Positions 34,263 through 43,012 of a stretch of 64,000 nt of DNA are shown one piece after another (within the stretch, counting starts at the first letter, position 1; each line of letters starts with the position of its first letter). The notes beneath the pieces are model-generated. The model ran no database searches, was not told the origin of the DNA, and saw nothing but the letters and a program-made list of their open reading frames with translations. This DNA comes from Sphingobacteriaceae bacterium (lineage in GTDB: Bacteria; Bacteroidota; Bacteroidia; Sphingobacteriales; Sphingobacteriaceae): contig JACMJM010000019.1 of NCBI GenBank assembly GCA_014380615.1, positions 1-64,000 on the forward strand, written 5' to 3'. Made by a program: the position numbers and the translations under genes.

Positions 34263-37200
34263 TTAAATACTATCGATAACTTTATCGCTCCCTGCCAGTT
34301 TGGGAGTATTCAATTGTTCTGGTTCTGCTTTCAGATAGATAAGAAATTTGGTGCCTTTGCCTGGCTCGCTTTCTACCAGAATGCTTCCGTTGGCAGCGTC
34401 AATAATTTTTTTAACCAGGAAAAGGCCGATGCCCTGGCCCTCAATAGCATAATTTAGCCGCCCATACATCTCAAATATCTGGCTGATTTTTTCTTTTTCT
34501 ATTCCAATACCATTATCCTGTACGAACAAAACAATATTATCATTTAAAATGCTGCTGCTGATGTTAATTACGGGCGGTTTGCCTTTCGAAAATTTCAGCG
34601 CGTTTGATACCAGATTATAAATAATACTGCGGAGGTTTTTTTTTGAAAAACGAATGTGAGAGATTTCCAGTTGGCGGGTTATAAGGGCTTTAGAATCGGA
34701 TATCTTATCGGCAAGGCTCCACTCTACATTATTCAATATTTCTTCCAGATCAACCATTTCGCTCATATCCTGCTCTAATTTGCCTATTACCGAAATATCA
34801 TTAATTAGTACCCTGAACTTTTTGATAGAGTTATTTATAATGTTTAAGAATTTCGACAGTTGAGGATCGGTAACTTTTATTCTATTCATTACCTTAATAC
34901 TACTTTCAATATTTCCCAGTGGGCCCAGCAAATCGTGCGATGCGGAATGAACGAAGTTATCGAGGTCTTCATTGATACGCATTAAACTTTGGTTTCTTTT
35001 ATCAAGCTCCAGCTGCGTTTTTTTCAATTGTGTAATGTCGTTAAAAGTGATAACGGCCCCGTTTACCTGGTTATCTACCTGCTGCAGATAGGGCATGGTC
35101 ATGATCTGGTACCATTTACCATCATTGGCTTCAATCTCTTTGGTAATTATGATTCCTTCTTCAATTACCTCTTTAATGTCTTCTATAAAGGTTTCAAATT
35201 TTATATTGGTAGAAATATGGCTCAAAGGCCTGCCCAGATCGCTGGGAAGAAGATTGATCTGCTTAACCGTTCCGGGCGAAAACCTCATTAACAGCAAATC
35301 TTTGTTTACAAATAACTGCCCGTTTATATTACTTCTGAAATAGTTGTTCAGATCATCGTTCAGCTCCAGAAGTTCTTTGTTTTTTAATTGGTAGTCGGAA
35401 TTAATGGTATGCAGCTCTTCATTAACCGATTGCATTTCTTCGTTTGTACTTTGCATCTCCTCATTTGCCGATAGCAGCTCTTCATTGAACGATTGCATGT
35501 TTTCGTTTGAAGTATCTAGTTGCAGATGAGCAGAATGAAGCTTTTCCTTCAGTTCGTTTAGCTCTTCTTCAAGGTTGATGGTGTATTGATCATGGTAGAT
35601 TTTCTCGTCAAATACATGCACGGCCTGTTCGGGCCTGTTCAATTGATCGGGCGAGATGCTTAGAAGCAACAGATTTTTACCCGACTTTTTTATAGTTAAG
35701 GGGCCAACCGAAAGAGTGACCTTTATTACCGATTTTTGATTTTCAAGTTTTATTCCGCTTACTGTAGACTTTTTACCGGTTTTTAAAACCTTTGCGCTAA
35801 GCGTATTAAAGGCCACGGCAAGTTGTCTGGGCAAAAGCTCGATAAGATTAGAAGTAAAGTTTTTCTGCAAAAGATATTGGGTAGTATCTCCGTAAGTTTT
35901 TACAACCTGATTATGCTCATCAACACACAGTATCAAATAGTCCAAATCCTTTAATAACGATTCGTTTACCTGTTCCGTAAGGGCTTGGTCGGCATTATCA
36001 GGTATAGGGAAGGAGGCAGCGGTCTTTTTAGTGTTAAGAAGCGGCAGAGAAAACGCATCAAAACGCACGGCGTGTTTTGTTTCCATGTTTTTATAAACCT
36101 TATGTTTTTTATCACAAATCTCAAGGTTCTCTAATATGGAAACAGGGTTCTCACTCGATCCCAGAAACAAATAGCCTTCCATCCGGAGGCCAAATTGCAG
36201 CATTGAAAGTACCTTTTGTTGCAGAACCGGGGTCATATAGATAAGCAAATTTCTGCAGCTTATTAAGTGCATGTTGCAAAAGGGCGGATTTTTCACCAAG
36301 TCGTGCTGGGCAAAGATCACCATCCGGCGTATTTTAGGTTTTACCCTGTAGGTATTTCCTTCTTTAATAAAATACTTATCAAGCCTTTTGGCCGAAAGAT
36401 GTTTTTTAATTTCCTCGTTATAAACACCCTTTCCGGCTATAACCAGTGCGGCATTGTCAATATCTGTGGCAAATATTTTTATAACCTGATCTTCGCTGTT
36501 TTCATTTAGTTGTTCATGAATCATAATAGCCATCGAATACGCCTCTTCGCCGGTGGCGCAGCCCGCAACCCAAACTTTTAACTCTTCGTCTGGAAGTAGT
36601 TTTGCGAGCAGGGTTGGCAGTGCCTGGTTTTGAATGTATTCGAAAGCTTCTTTATCTCTAAAAAAGCCGGTAACGCTGATTAAATATTCCTGTGTAAGGT
36701 CTTCTACTTCCTGCGGAGTGATTTTTAAAAAATCGAGGTAGCCCTTAAGAGAAGCGAAACCCTTACTTACGGCTTTTCTTTTGGTTCGCCTTAATATGGT
36801 TGTTTGCTTATAATCAGAAAAGTCGAGGGGTGATTTTTCGCGGATAAAGTCTATAATTAATTTGATGTAATTTTTATCCTCATCCTGTTCTGCTTTCACA
36901 GATTCAACCTGGTTTACGTAATCCTCTATGGTTCGGGGCATAGCAGCCGGTTCGAGAGTAAAATCAACGCAGCCCGTGGCGATAGCACTTGTAGGCATAC
37001 TTCCAAAATCAGATGATTCAGGATTACGTGCAATGGTCATTCCTCCTGCTGTTTTTACAGCCTTGATTCCTTCTGTACCATCAGAACCTAGTCCAGAAAG
37101 TATTACCGCAATAGCTTTTTTGCCGCAGTTTTCTGCCAGAGAATTAAAAAAAGTATTGATGGTTAAATGCGGACCTTTTTTTGGTTTTTCTGTTAGATAC

Positions 37201-37475
37201 AGCTTTTCATCTTTGATAGTCATAAACTTATCGTTGGGGATAAGATACACCTGGTTGGTTTTGACTGACATGCCGTTGGCAGCCTCATTAACTTCCAGCT
37301 TGCTGTGGCGGGCCAATAGTTCAACCATTCGGCTTTTGAAATCGGGCGATAAATGCTGCACAATGACGTATGCAACCCCATCGAGGGGAGTGTGATCGAA
37401 AAATGAATTTATTTCTTCCATGCCACCGGCAGAAGCACCGATTGCGATAATGTGACCTGGTTCATGGGTTTTCAT
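34263..37475 (-). CDS. CheB-CheR-PAS-histidine kinase fusion protein
   Basis: The 1070-residue protein is soluble. It has a CheB methylesterase domain (about 8-190; catalytic triad Ser15 in IGASAGG, His41 in VQHLSP, Asp132 in GLGSDGT) and a CheR methyltransferase domain (about 205-480; [39 protein letters not shown]). A coiled coil of repeated NEEMQSxNEEL units lies at about 640-715 and a PAS domain at about 715-830. The histidine kinase at about 840-1060 has His847 in [10 protein letters not shown], the N-box [19 protein letters not shown] and [13 protein letters not shown]. Unlike classical CheB it lacks an N-terminal receiver. It closes a run of five minus-strand genes from 38535. Such fusions are linked to stress or light sensing rather than chemotaxis. 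Confidence 0.93.
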   Translation of the reverse strand: MKTHEPGHIIAIGASAGGMEEINSFFDHTPLDGVAYVIVQHLSPDFKSRMVELLARHSKLEVNEAANGMSVKTNQVYLIPNDKFMTIKDEKLYLTEKPKKGPHLTINTFFNSLAENCGKKAIAVILSGLGSDGTEGIKAVKTAGGMTIARNPESSDFGSMPTSAIATGCVDFTLEPAAMPRTIEDYVNQVESVKAEQDEDKNYIKLIIDFIREKSPLDFSDYKQTTILRRTKRKAVSKGFASLKGYLDFLKITPQEVEDLTQEYLISVTGFFRDKEAFEYIQNQALPTLLAKLLPDEELKVWVAGCATGEEAYSMAIMIHEQLNENSEDQVIKIFATDIDNAALVIAGKGVYNEEIKKHLSAKRLDKYFIKEGNTYRVKPKIRRMVIFAQHDLVKNPPFCNMHLISCRNLLIYMTPVLQQKVLSMLQFGLRMEGYLFLGSSENPVSILENLEICDKKHKVYKNMETKHAVRFDAFSLPLLNTKKTAASFPIPDNADQALTEQVNESLLKDLDYLILCVDEHNQVVKTYGDTTQYLLQKNFTSNLIELLPRQLAVAFNTLSAKVLKTGKKSTVSGIKLENQKSVIKVTLSVGPLTIKKSGKNLLLLSISPDQLNRPEQAVHVFDEKIYHDQYTINLEEELNELKEKLHSAHLQLDTSNENMQSFNEELLSANEEMQSTNEEMQSVNEELHTINSDYQLKNKELLELNDDLNNYFRSNINGQLFVNKDLLLMRFSPGTVKQINLLPSDLGRPLSHISTNIKFETFIEDIKEVIEEGIIITKEIEANDGKWYQIMTMPYLQQVDNQVNGAVITFNDITQLKKTQLELDKRNQSLMRINEDLDNFVHSASHDLLGPLGNIESSIKVMNRIKVTDPQLSKFLNIINNSIKKFRVLINDISVIGKLEQDMSEMVDLEEILNNVEWSLADKISDSKALITRQLEISHIRFSKKNLRSIIYNLVSNALKFSKGKPPVINISSSILNDNIVLFVQDNGIGIEKEKISQIFEMYGRLNYAIEGQGIGLFLVKKIIDAANGSILVESEPGKGTKFLIYLKAEPEQLNTPKLAGSDKVIDSI

Positions 37476-37490
37476 AAGATCGATCCTGTA

Positions 37491-37679
37491 TTAGTTTATA
37501 GTTTCTGTGAGGTATTCAAAAACGGTAACCTCAGTATTATTATATTTTGCCAGTATTTCCAGGTTATTTTGGTACGATAAAAAAACCATATACCGCTGTC
37601 CCTTAACAAACCCGGGAAACCCTTTGCCAATAAAGCGGATATCTTGTCCCGCCGTTAACTTTTTCTTTTTTAATAACAT
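37491..37679 (-). CDS. Small uncharacterised protein upstream of kinase gene
   Basis: From the ATG at 37677-37679 the product has 62 residues (MLLKKKKLTAGQDIRFIGKG, FVKGQRYMVFLSYQNNLEIL, ending YLTETIN). The pattern of short strands with a basic start suggests a small beta-barrel of SH3 type. A longer frame from 37721 would overlap the preceding gene and is less likely. The gap to the preceding gene is 13 bp and to the kinase gene 15 bp, so all appear co-transcribed. Family unknown. Confidence 0.55.
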   Translation of the reverse strand: MLLKKKKLTAGQDIRFIGKGFPGFVKGQRYMVFLSYQNNLEILAKYNNTEVTVFEYLTETIN

Positions 37680-37692
37680 TTTATGCCATGGC

Positions 37693-38010
37693 TTAACGCC
37701 GCCTGTTTCTGTTAAACGCAATTAAAAATTCCGGAGCCGCCGACATTTCTTCGGAATGGCCCGGCTTCAAAAAAAGAGGATTCACTTTCAAGAGCCTGTT
37801 TTTTACAAGGCCGTGCAGTAGGATCAATGTTTCGGGAATTCCTTTTTTAGATATAGTGGGATAATATTTTTTCTCAAGTTCAAGCTTCTGCTCGCCAGAT
37901 GCCAGGCACAAATCCCAGTCTTCATCATCTTTGAACCAAAACTCTTTGGCACAATTACCCAAATCAAACACATACATTTTCGCCTGTAATTCTACCGTTT
38001 GGTTTATCAT
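37693..38010 (-). CDS. Uncharacterised 105-residue protein in kinase operon
   Basis: The product starts MINQTVELQAKMYVFDLGNC and contains EFWFKDDEDWDLCLASGEQK and KKGIPETLILLHGLVKNRLL, ending in an Arg-rich tail. It is soluble and mixed alpha/beta. I do not recognise the family. Two cysteines (residues 20 and 34) are the only residues that stand out. It lies between the 43-residue basic protein and the 62-residue protein on the same strand. Confidence 0.6.
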   Translation of the reverse strand: MINQTVELQAKMYVFDLGNCAKEFWFKDDEDWDLCLASGEQKLELEKKYYPTISKKGIPETLILLHGLVKNRLLKVNPLFLKPGHSEEMSAAPEFLIAFNRNRRR

Positions 38011-38012
38011 AT

Positions 38013-38144
38013 TTATTTCTTTTTAGGAGATATAGGTTCAATTTTTGACACCGACTTTTTGCCGCTCTGGTAATCAGAGGGTGTTTTTTTACCTTCGGTA
38101 CTTGCCGCCTTTTTAGTGTTTTTACTGCCCTTGTCTTTACTCAT
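38013..38144 (-). CDS. 43-residue lysine-rich small protein
   Basis: The frame runs from ATG at 38142-38144 to TAA at 38013-38015 and encodes MSKDKGSKNTKKAASTEGKK, then TPSDYQSGKKSVSKIEPISP and KKK. It is highly basic and disordered. It starts 1 bp after the stop of the 129-residue gene and stops 2 bp before the next gene, so the packing supports a real gene. Small MSKDKGxKN-type basic proteins are a recurrent unannotated class in Sphingobacteriaceae; the function is unknown. Confidence 0.6.
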   Translation of the reverse strand: MSKDKGSKNTKKAASTEGKKTPSDYQSGKKSVSKIEPISPKKK

Positions 38145-38145
38145 A

Positions 38146-38535
38146 TTATGTTTTGCTAAGATTTTTTAATCGCCTGATATTAGAATCGGTTAGGTGAATA
38201 TTTAAATCATCGTAATGATCGAAACGATACTGATACACCTTGTTATTCCCTTGTGGTCCAGCTGTGATAAGCTCTTCAATGTGTTTTAAAGCCCCTCTTT
38301 TGGCCATTTCCATAGCGTGTATTTTTTGTTCGTAGCCGCAGTATCTGTTTTCTTCTGACAGTAGCGAATAGGTGTGATAGGGGATAGAGAAGAGCTCATC
38401 CACAGAGTTTCCAGAGATAGACTCTTTTTTGTAATTCCGCGTAACAGGTGGTTTAAAGTCGTTAAACGAAACCTCGGTAACTGCGGTATCATTTGTAAAG
38501 ACACGGTAAAACCTATTGGAACTATGTTTTTCCAT
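38146..38535 (-). CDS. Uncharacterised 129-residue protein, first gene of kinase operon
   Basis: The product begins MEKHSSNRFYRVFTNDTAVT and contains YKKESISGNSVDELFSIPYH and EQKIHAMEMAKRGALKHIEE. It closes with a segment (DSNIRRLKNLSKT) that looks helical. No signal peptide or known domain is visible. It is the first of five tightly spaced minus-strand genes leading to the CheB-CheR-kinase. It diverges from the OmpR-type regulator across a 237-bp spacer. Confidence 0.6.
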   Translation of the reverse strand: MEKHSSNRFYRVFTNDTAVTEVSFNDFKPPVTRNYKKESISGNSVDELFSIPYHTYSLLSEENRYCGYEQKIHAMEMAKRGALKHIEELITAGPQGNNKVYQYRFDHYDDLNIHLTDSNIRRLKNLSKT

Positions 38536-38712
38536 AATGTTTTCTGATAAAGCGTTGAGCTTAAAGACTACCGATCAGATGAGGCAACACTTAAGTGGAA
38601 GATATTAAGAAGGATAGCTTTTTTGTTTAAAGATAACGTTATTTACCAGGATTCAGCATGTTTAAAATTCATCGGTTAATCTTCATTTCTACCTGGCCCG
38701 AAATCCGCCTGC

Positions 38713-38768
38713 CTAACAATAACTTAATACTATACTAACCTATCTGACTCATTAGAGTAATACTTTAG
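38713..38768 (+). promoter_or_regulatory. 11-bp phased direct repeats and -7-like element before OmpR-type regulator
   Basis: CTAACAA (38713-38719), TTAATAC (38724-38730) and CTAACCT (38735-38741) start exactly 11 bp apart. They are followed at 38761-38768 by TACTTTAG, one mismatch from TAnnTTTG. The repeats end where the -33 box would be, the usual place for an activator of the PhoB/OmpR family, which bind 11-bp direct repeats head to tail. Autoregulation by the 38773 product is a reasonable inference. Confidence 0.45.
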
Positions 38769-38772
38769 TAAC

Positions 38773-39459
38773 ATGACATCTATAAAGCAAAAAATTCTGA
38801 TTGTAGACGACGAGCCGGATATAAGAGAGTTACTTCAATATTATTTAAAAAAAGAAGGTTACATCGTTTATACCGCTGAAAATGGCGAAGAAGGTATTGC
38901 TGAAGCAATAAAGTGTAGGCCAAACTTAATAATTATGGATGTTATGATGCCCAAGATGGATGGCATTGAAGCATGCAGGGTTATAAAGAATATGCCTGAG
39001 TTTAAAAATATTTATGTGGTGATACTTTCGGCCCGAAACGAGGAATATTCTGAAGTAGCCGGATTTACTGCTGGCGCGGATGATTATATTTTTAAACCCC
39101 TTAAGCCTAATGCCCTTCTTAGCCGTATAGATGCTATTTTAAAAAGACGGCAGGAAACCAAGGGCCCGGATGTGTTAACTATTGAAATTTCTGATTTAAA
39201 GATAAACCGGGAAACCTATTTGGTACACAAAGGAGATAACAAGTTAGTTTTCGCCAAAAAGGAATTTGAGTTGCTTTTTTTGCTGGCTTCTAAACCCGGA
39301 AAGGTATTTACCCGTGAGGTAATTTTAAAACAGCTCTGGGACAATACCGTAGTAGTTACCGACCGTACTATCGATGTTCATATCCGCAAAGTAAGAGAAA
39401 AATTGGGTGAGGAGTATATCAGCACGGTTAAGGGAGTTGGATACAAGTTTGCGGTATAA
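38773..39459 (+). CDS. OmpR/PhoB-family response regulator
   Basis: The 228-residue protein has a receiver domain (1-120; Asp12-13, phosphoacceptor Asp56 in LIIMDVMMPKMDG, Lys in IFKPLKPNAL). A winged-helix DNA-binding domain follows (about 130-228; FAKKEFELLFLLASKPGKVF, TVVVTDRTIDVHIRKVREKL, VKGVGYKF). It is a transcription factor. It diverges from the CheB-CheR-kinase operon, so that kinase is one possible partner. Because phosphatase genes start 2 kb downstream and 11-bp phased repeats occur before several of them, a PhoB-like role is plausible but not shown. Confidence 0.9.
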   Translation: MTSIKQKILIVDDEPDIRELLQYYLKKEGYIVYTAENGEEGIAEAIKCRPNLIIMDVMMPKMDGIEACRVIKNMPEFKNIYVVILSARNEEYSEVAGFTAGADDYIFKPLKPNALLSRIDAILKRRQETKGPDVLTIEISDLKINRETYLVHKGDNKLVFAKKEFELLFLLASKPGKVFTREVILKQLWDNTVVVTDRTIDVHIRKVREKLGEEYISTVKGVGYKFAV

Positions 39460-39499
39460 ATAAAAGAGGATGTCTCAAAAGTTGGCAACATTTAGATTC

Positions 39500-39545
39500 T
39501 TGACGTCAGGCTGATCCGCCGATGGGCGGACTTTGACTTCGCCTC
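39500..39545. repeat. Short palindrome between convergent genes
   Basis: TCCGCC (39515-39520) pairs with GGCGGA (39525-39530) within TGACGTCAGGCTGATCCGCC, and flanking GTCA/TGAC extend it. It lies between the regulator gene and the convergent peroxidase gene and may act as a terminator or be a REP-like remnant. Confidence 0.4.
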
Positions 39546-39580
39546 TTTTTTCTCGCTTGATATAAAACTTCACAATTTTA

Positions 39581-41344
39581 TCAATCCGTTAAGGACTTCA
39601 AAAACCCAATAATCTCTTGTTGTTCTTTTAAAGATAAGTTTAACTTGTCTGGTGATAGTGTTTGATTTTCCAGCTCAATACCAAGTCCATTGCCTCCGCC
39701 CTGATTATAAAAATCCATCACATCTTCGAGTGTATTGAATGTACCGTTGTGCATATAGGGCGCGGTTTTTAATACATTGCGAACCGTAGGCGTTTTAAAT
39801 GAAAATTTAAGCTCATCAATTTTATTGTGAGTATACCGTCCCTCATCAGGGTCTATAATATGCTGTTTTGGACCAACAGGAACGCCCAGTACCTCCGCTT
39901 CTGTAGTTGAAAACGCAGGAGGAGCGGTTCCGTTAAATAATGGCATAAAATGGCAGGTTCCGCATTTGCCCTTACCCATAAACAGGTTAAAACCTTTTAC
40001 TTCTTTTGCGTTCATTTGTGTTTCGTCGCCACGCATATACTTATCAAACCGTGAGTTGAAGGGGCTAAGCGATCTTATGTACGTCGCAATGGCGATCATC
40101 ACGAAGCGGGGTTTAATTTCCTTTTCCATAGTGGGAAAAACTGATTTGAATTTTTTATGATATTCCGGACGGCTGTTCATTCGCTTAGCGGCATCTTCTA
40201 CCGATGCGTGCATTTCATCTTTATTCGCAATTACGTCCATCGCCTGGTTTTCTAAAGAGGGGGCACGCATATCGTAAAACTGTGCTTGTTGTAAACCTGC
40301 GTAGTAAAGGGTAGGAGCATTTCGCTTAACAAACGTTCCGGGAATGATAGCTGTACTTTTTGCAAGGCCATCTGTAAAAGCAAGTTCGGGTTTATGGCAA
40401 CTTTGGCAGGTACGCACACTTCCCGATAGTACCGGATCTGAAAACAATAGTTTACCTAGTGCGGCCTTCTGAACACTATAAGCAGATTCACTATTATCCG
40501 CAAAGAAATCGGGATTGAAAACACCTGCGTCAAAAAGGGTTTCAGCTTTATTGAAAATTGCCAGCTCTGTATTAAGCGGTTCAATTCCCAGCTGTTTCTC
40601 CCATCGTTTTAGTTCTCTGGTTATTGGATTGGAAAAACGGAGGATAAATTCCATCCTGTTGAATGTGTCAAAGTCGGGTTGGCGGGTAATGTATTTGCCT
40701 GCGGAAATAATCAGAGTTTCTAATTTTTTGTTATCACCAAAGAGCTTTAAAATAGTGAGTATTGCCTCCAGCGAGGTTTTAGCTTCGCTTATTCCTGTTT
40801 TGCAAAGAGGTGTGTCAAAACCAGATATTCCTAATGCGTTTATACGAAAAATTTGAAGTTTGCAAGCGTCAAGAACATGAGCATCTGTTAATTCTGTATC
40901 GTTCAAAATGTTGTGAGCATGTTTAAGCTTAGATAGAAAAGCTTTAGTTTCACGGATCAGCGCTTCCCTGTTTGTTTCTTCAAAGGGAAACAGGTGTTCT
41001 TCGATCACTTGTAATCCTCCCGGCTCAAATGTTTTCGTCTCTTCAATTTCAATTTCGGGCAGGGGCGGCCCGTTAAGGTACCGGCTGGTTCCCTGGGCGT
41101 AATATTCTGTAAACCACTCGAGCTTTTTATAGACTAACCGGGCTTTAATAAATGCAGTTTGTAATTCAGCTTCGTTTCCCCGTCGTGCCAGTTGGAGTAA
41201 AGTATCTGCCGTTAGGGTTTCTAATTGGCTAAACTGTTTATCGAGCAATTTTTTAACCTTATGGCTGGACGACTCTTGTTTTATCGAACAATATGTTAGA
41301 AAGCTGAGGAGAGAAAGGATAATTATCAGACGAAATTTTATCAT
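39581..41344 (-). CDS. Dihaem cytochrome c peroxidase/MauG-family protein with helical N-terminal domain
   Basis: The 587-residue envelope protein starts with a short signal (MIKFRLIIILSLLSFLTYCS, Cys19 suggests a lipoprotein). Residues about 30-250 form a helical domain with an imelysin-like GLQVIEEHLF stretch. The peroxidase part has two haem c sites, CQSCH (313-317) followed by KPELAFTDG and CGTCH (461-465) followed by FMPLFNG. It also has the typical TPTVRNVLKTAPYMHNGTF near the end. The family reduces peroxide or oxidises protein and small-molecule substrates. It is the second gene of a unit with the PhoX-like gene, and a paralogue with the same layout lies at 52128, again beside phosphatases. 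Confidence 0.87.
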   Translation of the reverse strand: MIKFRLIIILSLLSFLTYCSIKQESSSHKVKKLLDKQFSQLETLTADTLLQLARRGNEAELQTAFIKARLVYKKLEWFTEYYAQGTSRYLNGPPLPEIEIEETKTFEPGGLQVIEEHLFPFEETNREALIRETKAFLSKLKHAHNILNDTELTDAHVLDACKLQIFRINALGISGFDTPLCKTGISEAKTSLEAILTILKLFGDNKKLETLIISAGKYITRQPDFDTFNRMEFILRFSNPITRELKRWEKQLGIEPLNTELAIFNKAETLFDAGVFNPDFFADNSESAYSVQKAALGKLLFSDPVLSGSVRTCQSCHKPELAFTDGLAKSTAIIPGTFVKRNAPTLYYAGLQQAQFYDMRAPSLENQAMDVIANKDEMHASVEDAAKRMNSRPEYHKKFKSVFPTMEKEIKPRFVMIAIATYIRSLSPFNSRFDKYMRGDETQMNAKEVKGFNLFMGKGKCGTCHFMPLFNGTAPPAFSTTEAEVLGVPVGPKQHIIDPDEGRYTHNKIDELKFSFKTPTVRNVLKTAPYMHNGTFNTLEDVMDFYNQGGGNGLGIELENQTLSPDKLNLSLKEQQEIIGFLKSLTD

Positions 41345-41355
41345 CGTTTTAAAGC

Positions 41356-41383
41356 AAAAAAGCCCTCCGCATACGCGGAAGGC
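41356..41383 (-). terminator. Intrinsic terminator between PhoX-like and peroxidase genes
   Basis: On the minus strand GCCTTCCGC pairs with GCGGAGGGC (one G-U pair) around a 4-nt loop and is followed by T6. It lies in the 59-bp gap, so read-through would give reduced peroxidase expression relative to the PhoX-like gene. Confidence 0.75.
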
Positions 41384-41403
41384 CCGAAAGGGTAAAATGA
41401 AAT

Positions 41404-42873
41404 TTATTTATCAATGCCTGTGATAATAATTGTCTGTCCGCCTTCTTTATTGGTAGTTATTCCGCTACCATCAGCGTTAGCAAACTTATTATCGGTCCAG
41501 GTGTGAGGGTGAATATTTACTACAAATGTATTCGGCTTGCCGATAAGGTCGGAGATATCGTACATAGCACCATATTCCCAGGAGCTTAAATTGGTGGAGT
41601 TATTCGGATTGTATTTTGCGTTGAAAGTAGCATCGCTGCGGCGATGATTCATTTCCAGCATAGGCTTCATTGCTTTTGTAGCAATGTTATATTGCCAGAT
41701 TCTGCCGTCGTGTTTGTTATTTGCGTAAAATGAATCGCCGTCTTCCTGAATGTACAGGTAATTTTTAGTTACACAGATATTATCAGGATTTACGATATGA
41801 TTTCCCGGATCAACTTCTCCGTCCATCAATGGGGTTAGTTTGCCTTTCAGGATATTGTTGGCGTCAAGTTCAAGTTTATAAACTCTGCCCCACATCGTTT
41901 TTCCGCTTACGGGTGTTACTTTGTCGGCCTGGCTTATTCCGGTAGAAACGAAGTATAAGGTTCTGCCAGCTTCAACACTGCCTTTTCCATAATCCAAATC
42001 TTCAACACGGGCCAGTTGAAGCGCGCCCTTAGTTACAGTTTGTGCGGCTAGTTGAGCTCCTGTGCTGGTGCTTACATTGTCGTACTCAACGAATTCCACA
42101 TCATACGAAGTGTTAACAGCCATATCGGTTTCAACAGAATTTAGGTTTGTACGTCGCATCATGTACAATTTTCCGTTTACCAGATCGCCCACGGTATTAG
42201 ATAAATACAGATTGATTTGGCCATTACTGTCGTCTTCTCCGATAAAAACAGCTGTTTTACCAGGATACGCTTCTTTAGGAAGAGGCACAGCATTTTCTGC
42301 TATACATTTTCCCATTGCCGGGATAGTACGATTGGTGGTTTTAAGATTTACAGAACCAAAAGGGTCGATCTGGTGGATCATTGATTCTATTCCAGATTCT
42401 CCTGCGGTTAGAAATAAGGGGCCAAATCCATGTTCTTGTGGTGTAGCCATGGTAGCAGAGCATAAACGCATGCCGCCGCCTTTAGCATCTACAATATATT
42501 CCCCTTTTATCGGCTTTAAATTTTTGTCTAAGTATAACCTCGATACAGAAAATAATATCTCATGGTTATTAATCATTACATATCCGTCGTTGTTAGGGTC
42601 CTTCAGCATCCCTGCGCCGTCGGGCTGCGCTCCATACACGAAGTTCGGAGAGCCATCGATCTTATCGTCGCTGCTTATCAGGGGATATATCTGTAATCCG
42701 TCAAATCCGGTTAAAGGTTTAACCAGGGAAGGTGTTACAGAATAGTTTTGCAGCGTAAGGGTTTCCTGCTGATTGTTTTTCTTGCCGTCTTTTTGGCAGG
42801 CCGTAAATACAGTTGCCACTGTAATTGCCGATAAGGTTAAAATTCCAAGTTTACGTTGTACAAAGTGTTTCAT
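41404..42873 (-). CDS. PhoX-like alkaline phosphatase (DUF839 family) lipoprotein
   Basis: The 489-residue product has a lipoprotein signal ending TVATVFTAC (Cys26). Repeated propeller strands with PhoX/DUF839-type features follow: DPNNDGYVMINNHEILFSVS, GGGMRLCSATMATPQEHGFG, FLTAGESGIESMIHQIDPFG and FIGEDDSNGQINLYLS. The late region has DPGNHIVNPDNICVTKNYLY and IQEDGDSF, consistent with metal-binding acidic loops. PhoX enzymes are Ca2+-dependent phosphomonoesterases that release phosphate from organic phosphate outside the inner membrane. The DUF839 call is better supported than the reaction. It heads a two-gene unit with the peroxidase at 39581 and has 11-bp spaced repeats upstream. Confidence 0.65.
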   Translation of the reverse strand: MKHFVQRKLGILTLSAITVATVFTACQKDGKKNNQQETLTLQNYSVTPSLVKPLTGFDGLQIYPLISSDDKIDGSPNFVYGAQPDGAGMLKDPNNDGYVMINNHEILFSVSRLYLDKNLKPIKGEYIVDAKGGGMRLCSATMATPQEHGFGPLFLTAGESGIESMIHQIDPFGSVNLKTTNRTIPAMGKCIAENAVPLPKEAYPGKTAVFIGEDDSNGQINLYLSNTVGDLVNGKLYMMRRTNLNSVETDMAVNTSYDVEFVEYDNVSTSTGAQLAAQTVTKGALQLARVEDLDYGKGSVEAGRTLYFVSTGISQADKVTPVSGKTMWGRVYKLELDANNILKGKLTPLMDGEVDPGNHIVNPDNICVTKNYLYIQEDGDSFYANNKHDGRIWQYNIATKAMKPMLEMNHRRSDATFNAKYNPNNSTNLSSWEYGAMYDISDLIGKPNTFVVNIHPHTWTDNKFANADGSGITTNKEGGQTIIITGIDK

Positions 42874-42977
42874 TATTTGTATTTGTTTTTGACAAACCTA
42901 ACACCGCTATATCATCAGTAAATTATCCGGGTTTTAAGTTTAGATGAATAATAGCCGGGCAGGATTAAGTTTTTATC

Positions 42978-42993
42978 AATTACAGGCTAATTA
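42978..42993 (-). promoter_or_regulatory. Two-unit 11-bp spaced repeat upstream of PhoX-like gene
   Basis: On the minus strand TAATT at 42993-42989 recurs at 42982-42978, exactly 11 bp apart, about 105-120 bp before the PhoX-like start. A TAGGTTTG -7-type element lies close to the start. It is a weaker version of the three-unit repeats before other genes of the island. Confidence 0.3.
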
Positions 42994-43012
42994 TAGTTCG
43001 ATTGATGTTAAT

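Noticed and set aside
42062-42745. 227-codon plus-strand frame antisense to the PhoX-like gene
   Set aside because: It is the mirror of a clear lipoprotein gene; the product is rich in Ser/Pro and lacks any domain, as expected for a complementary-strand shadow.
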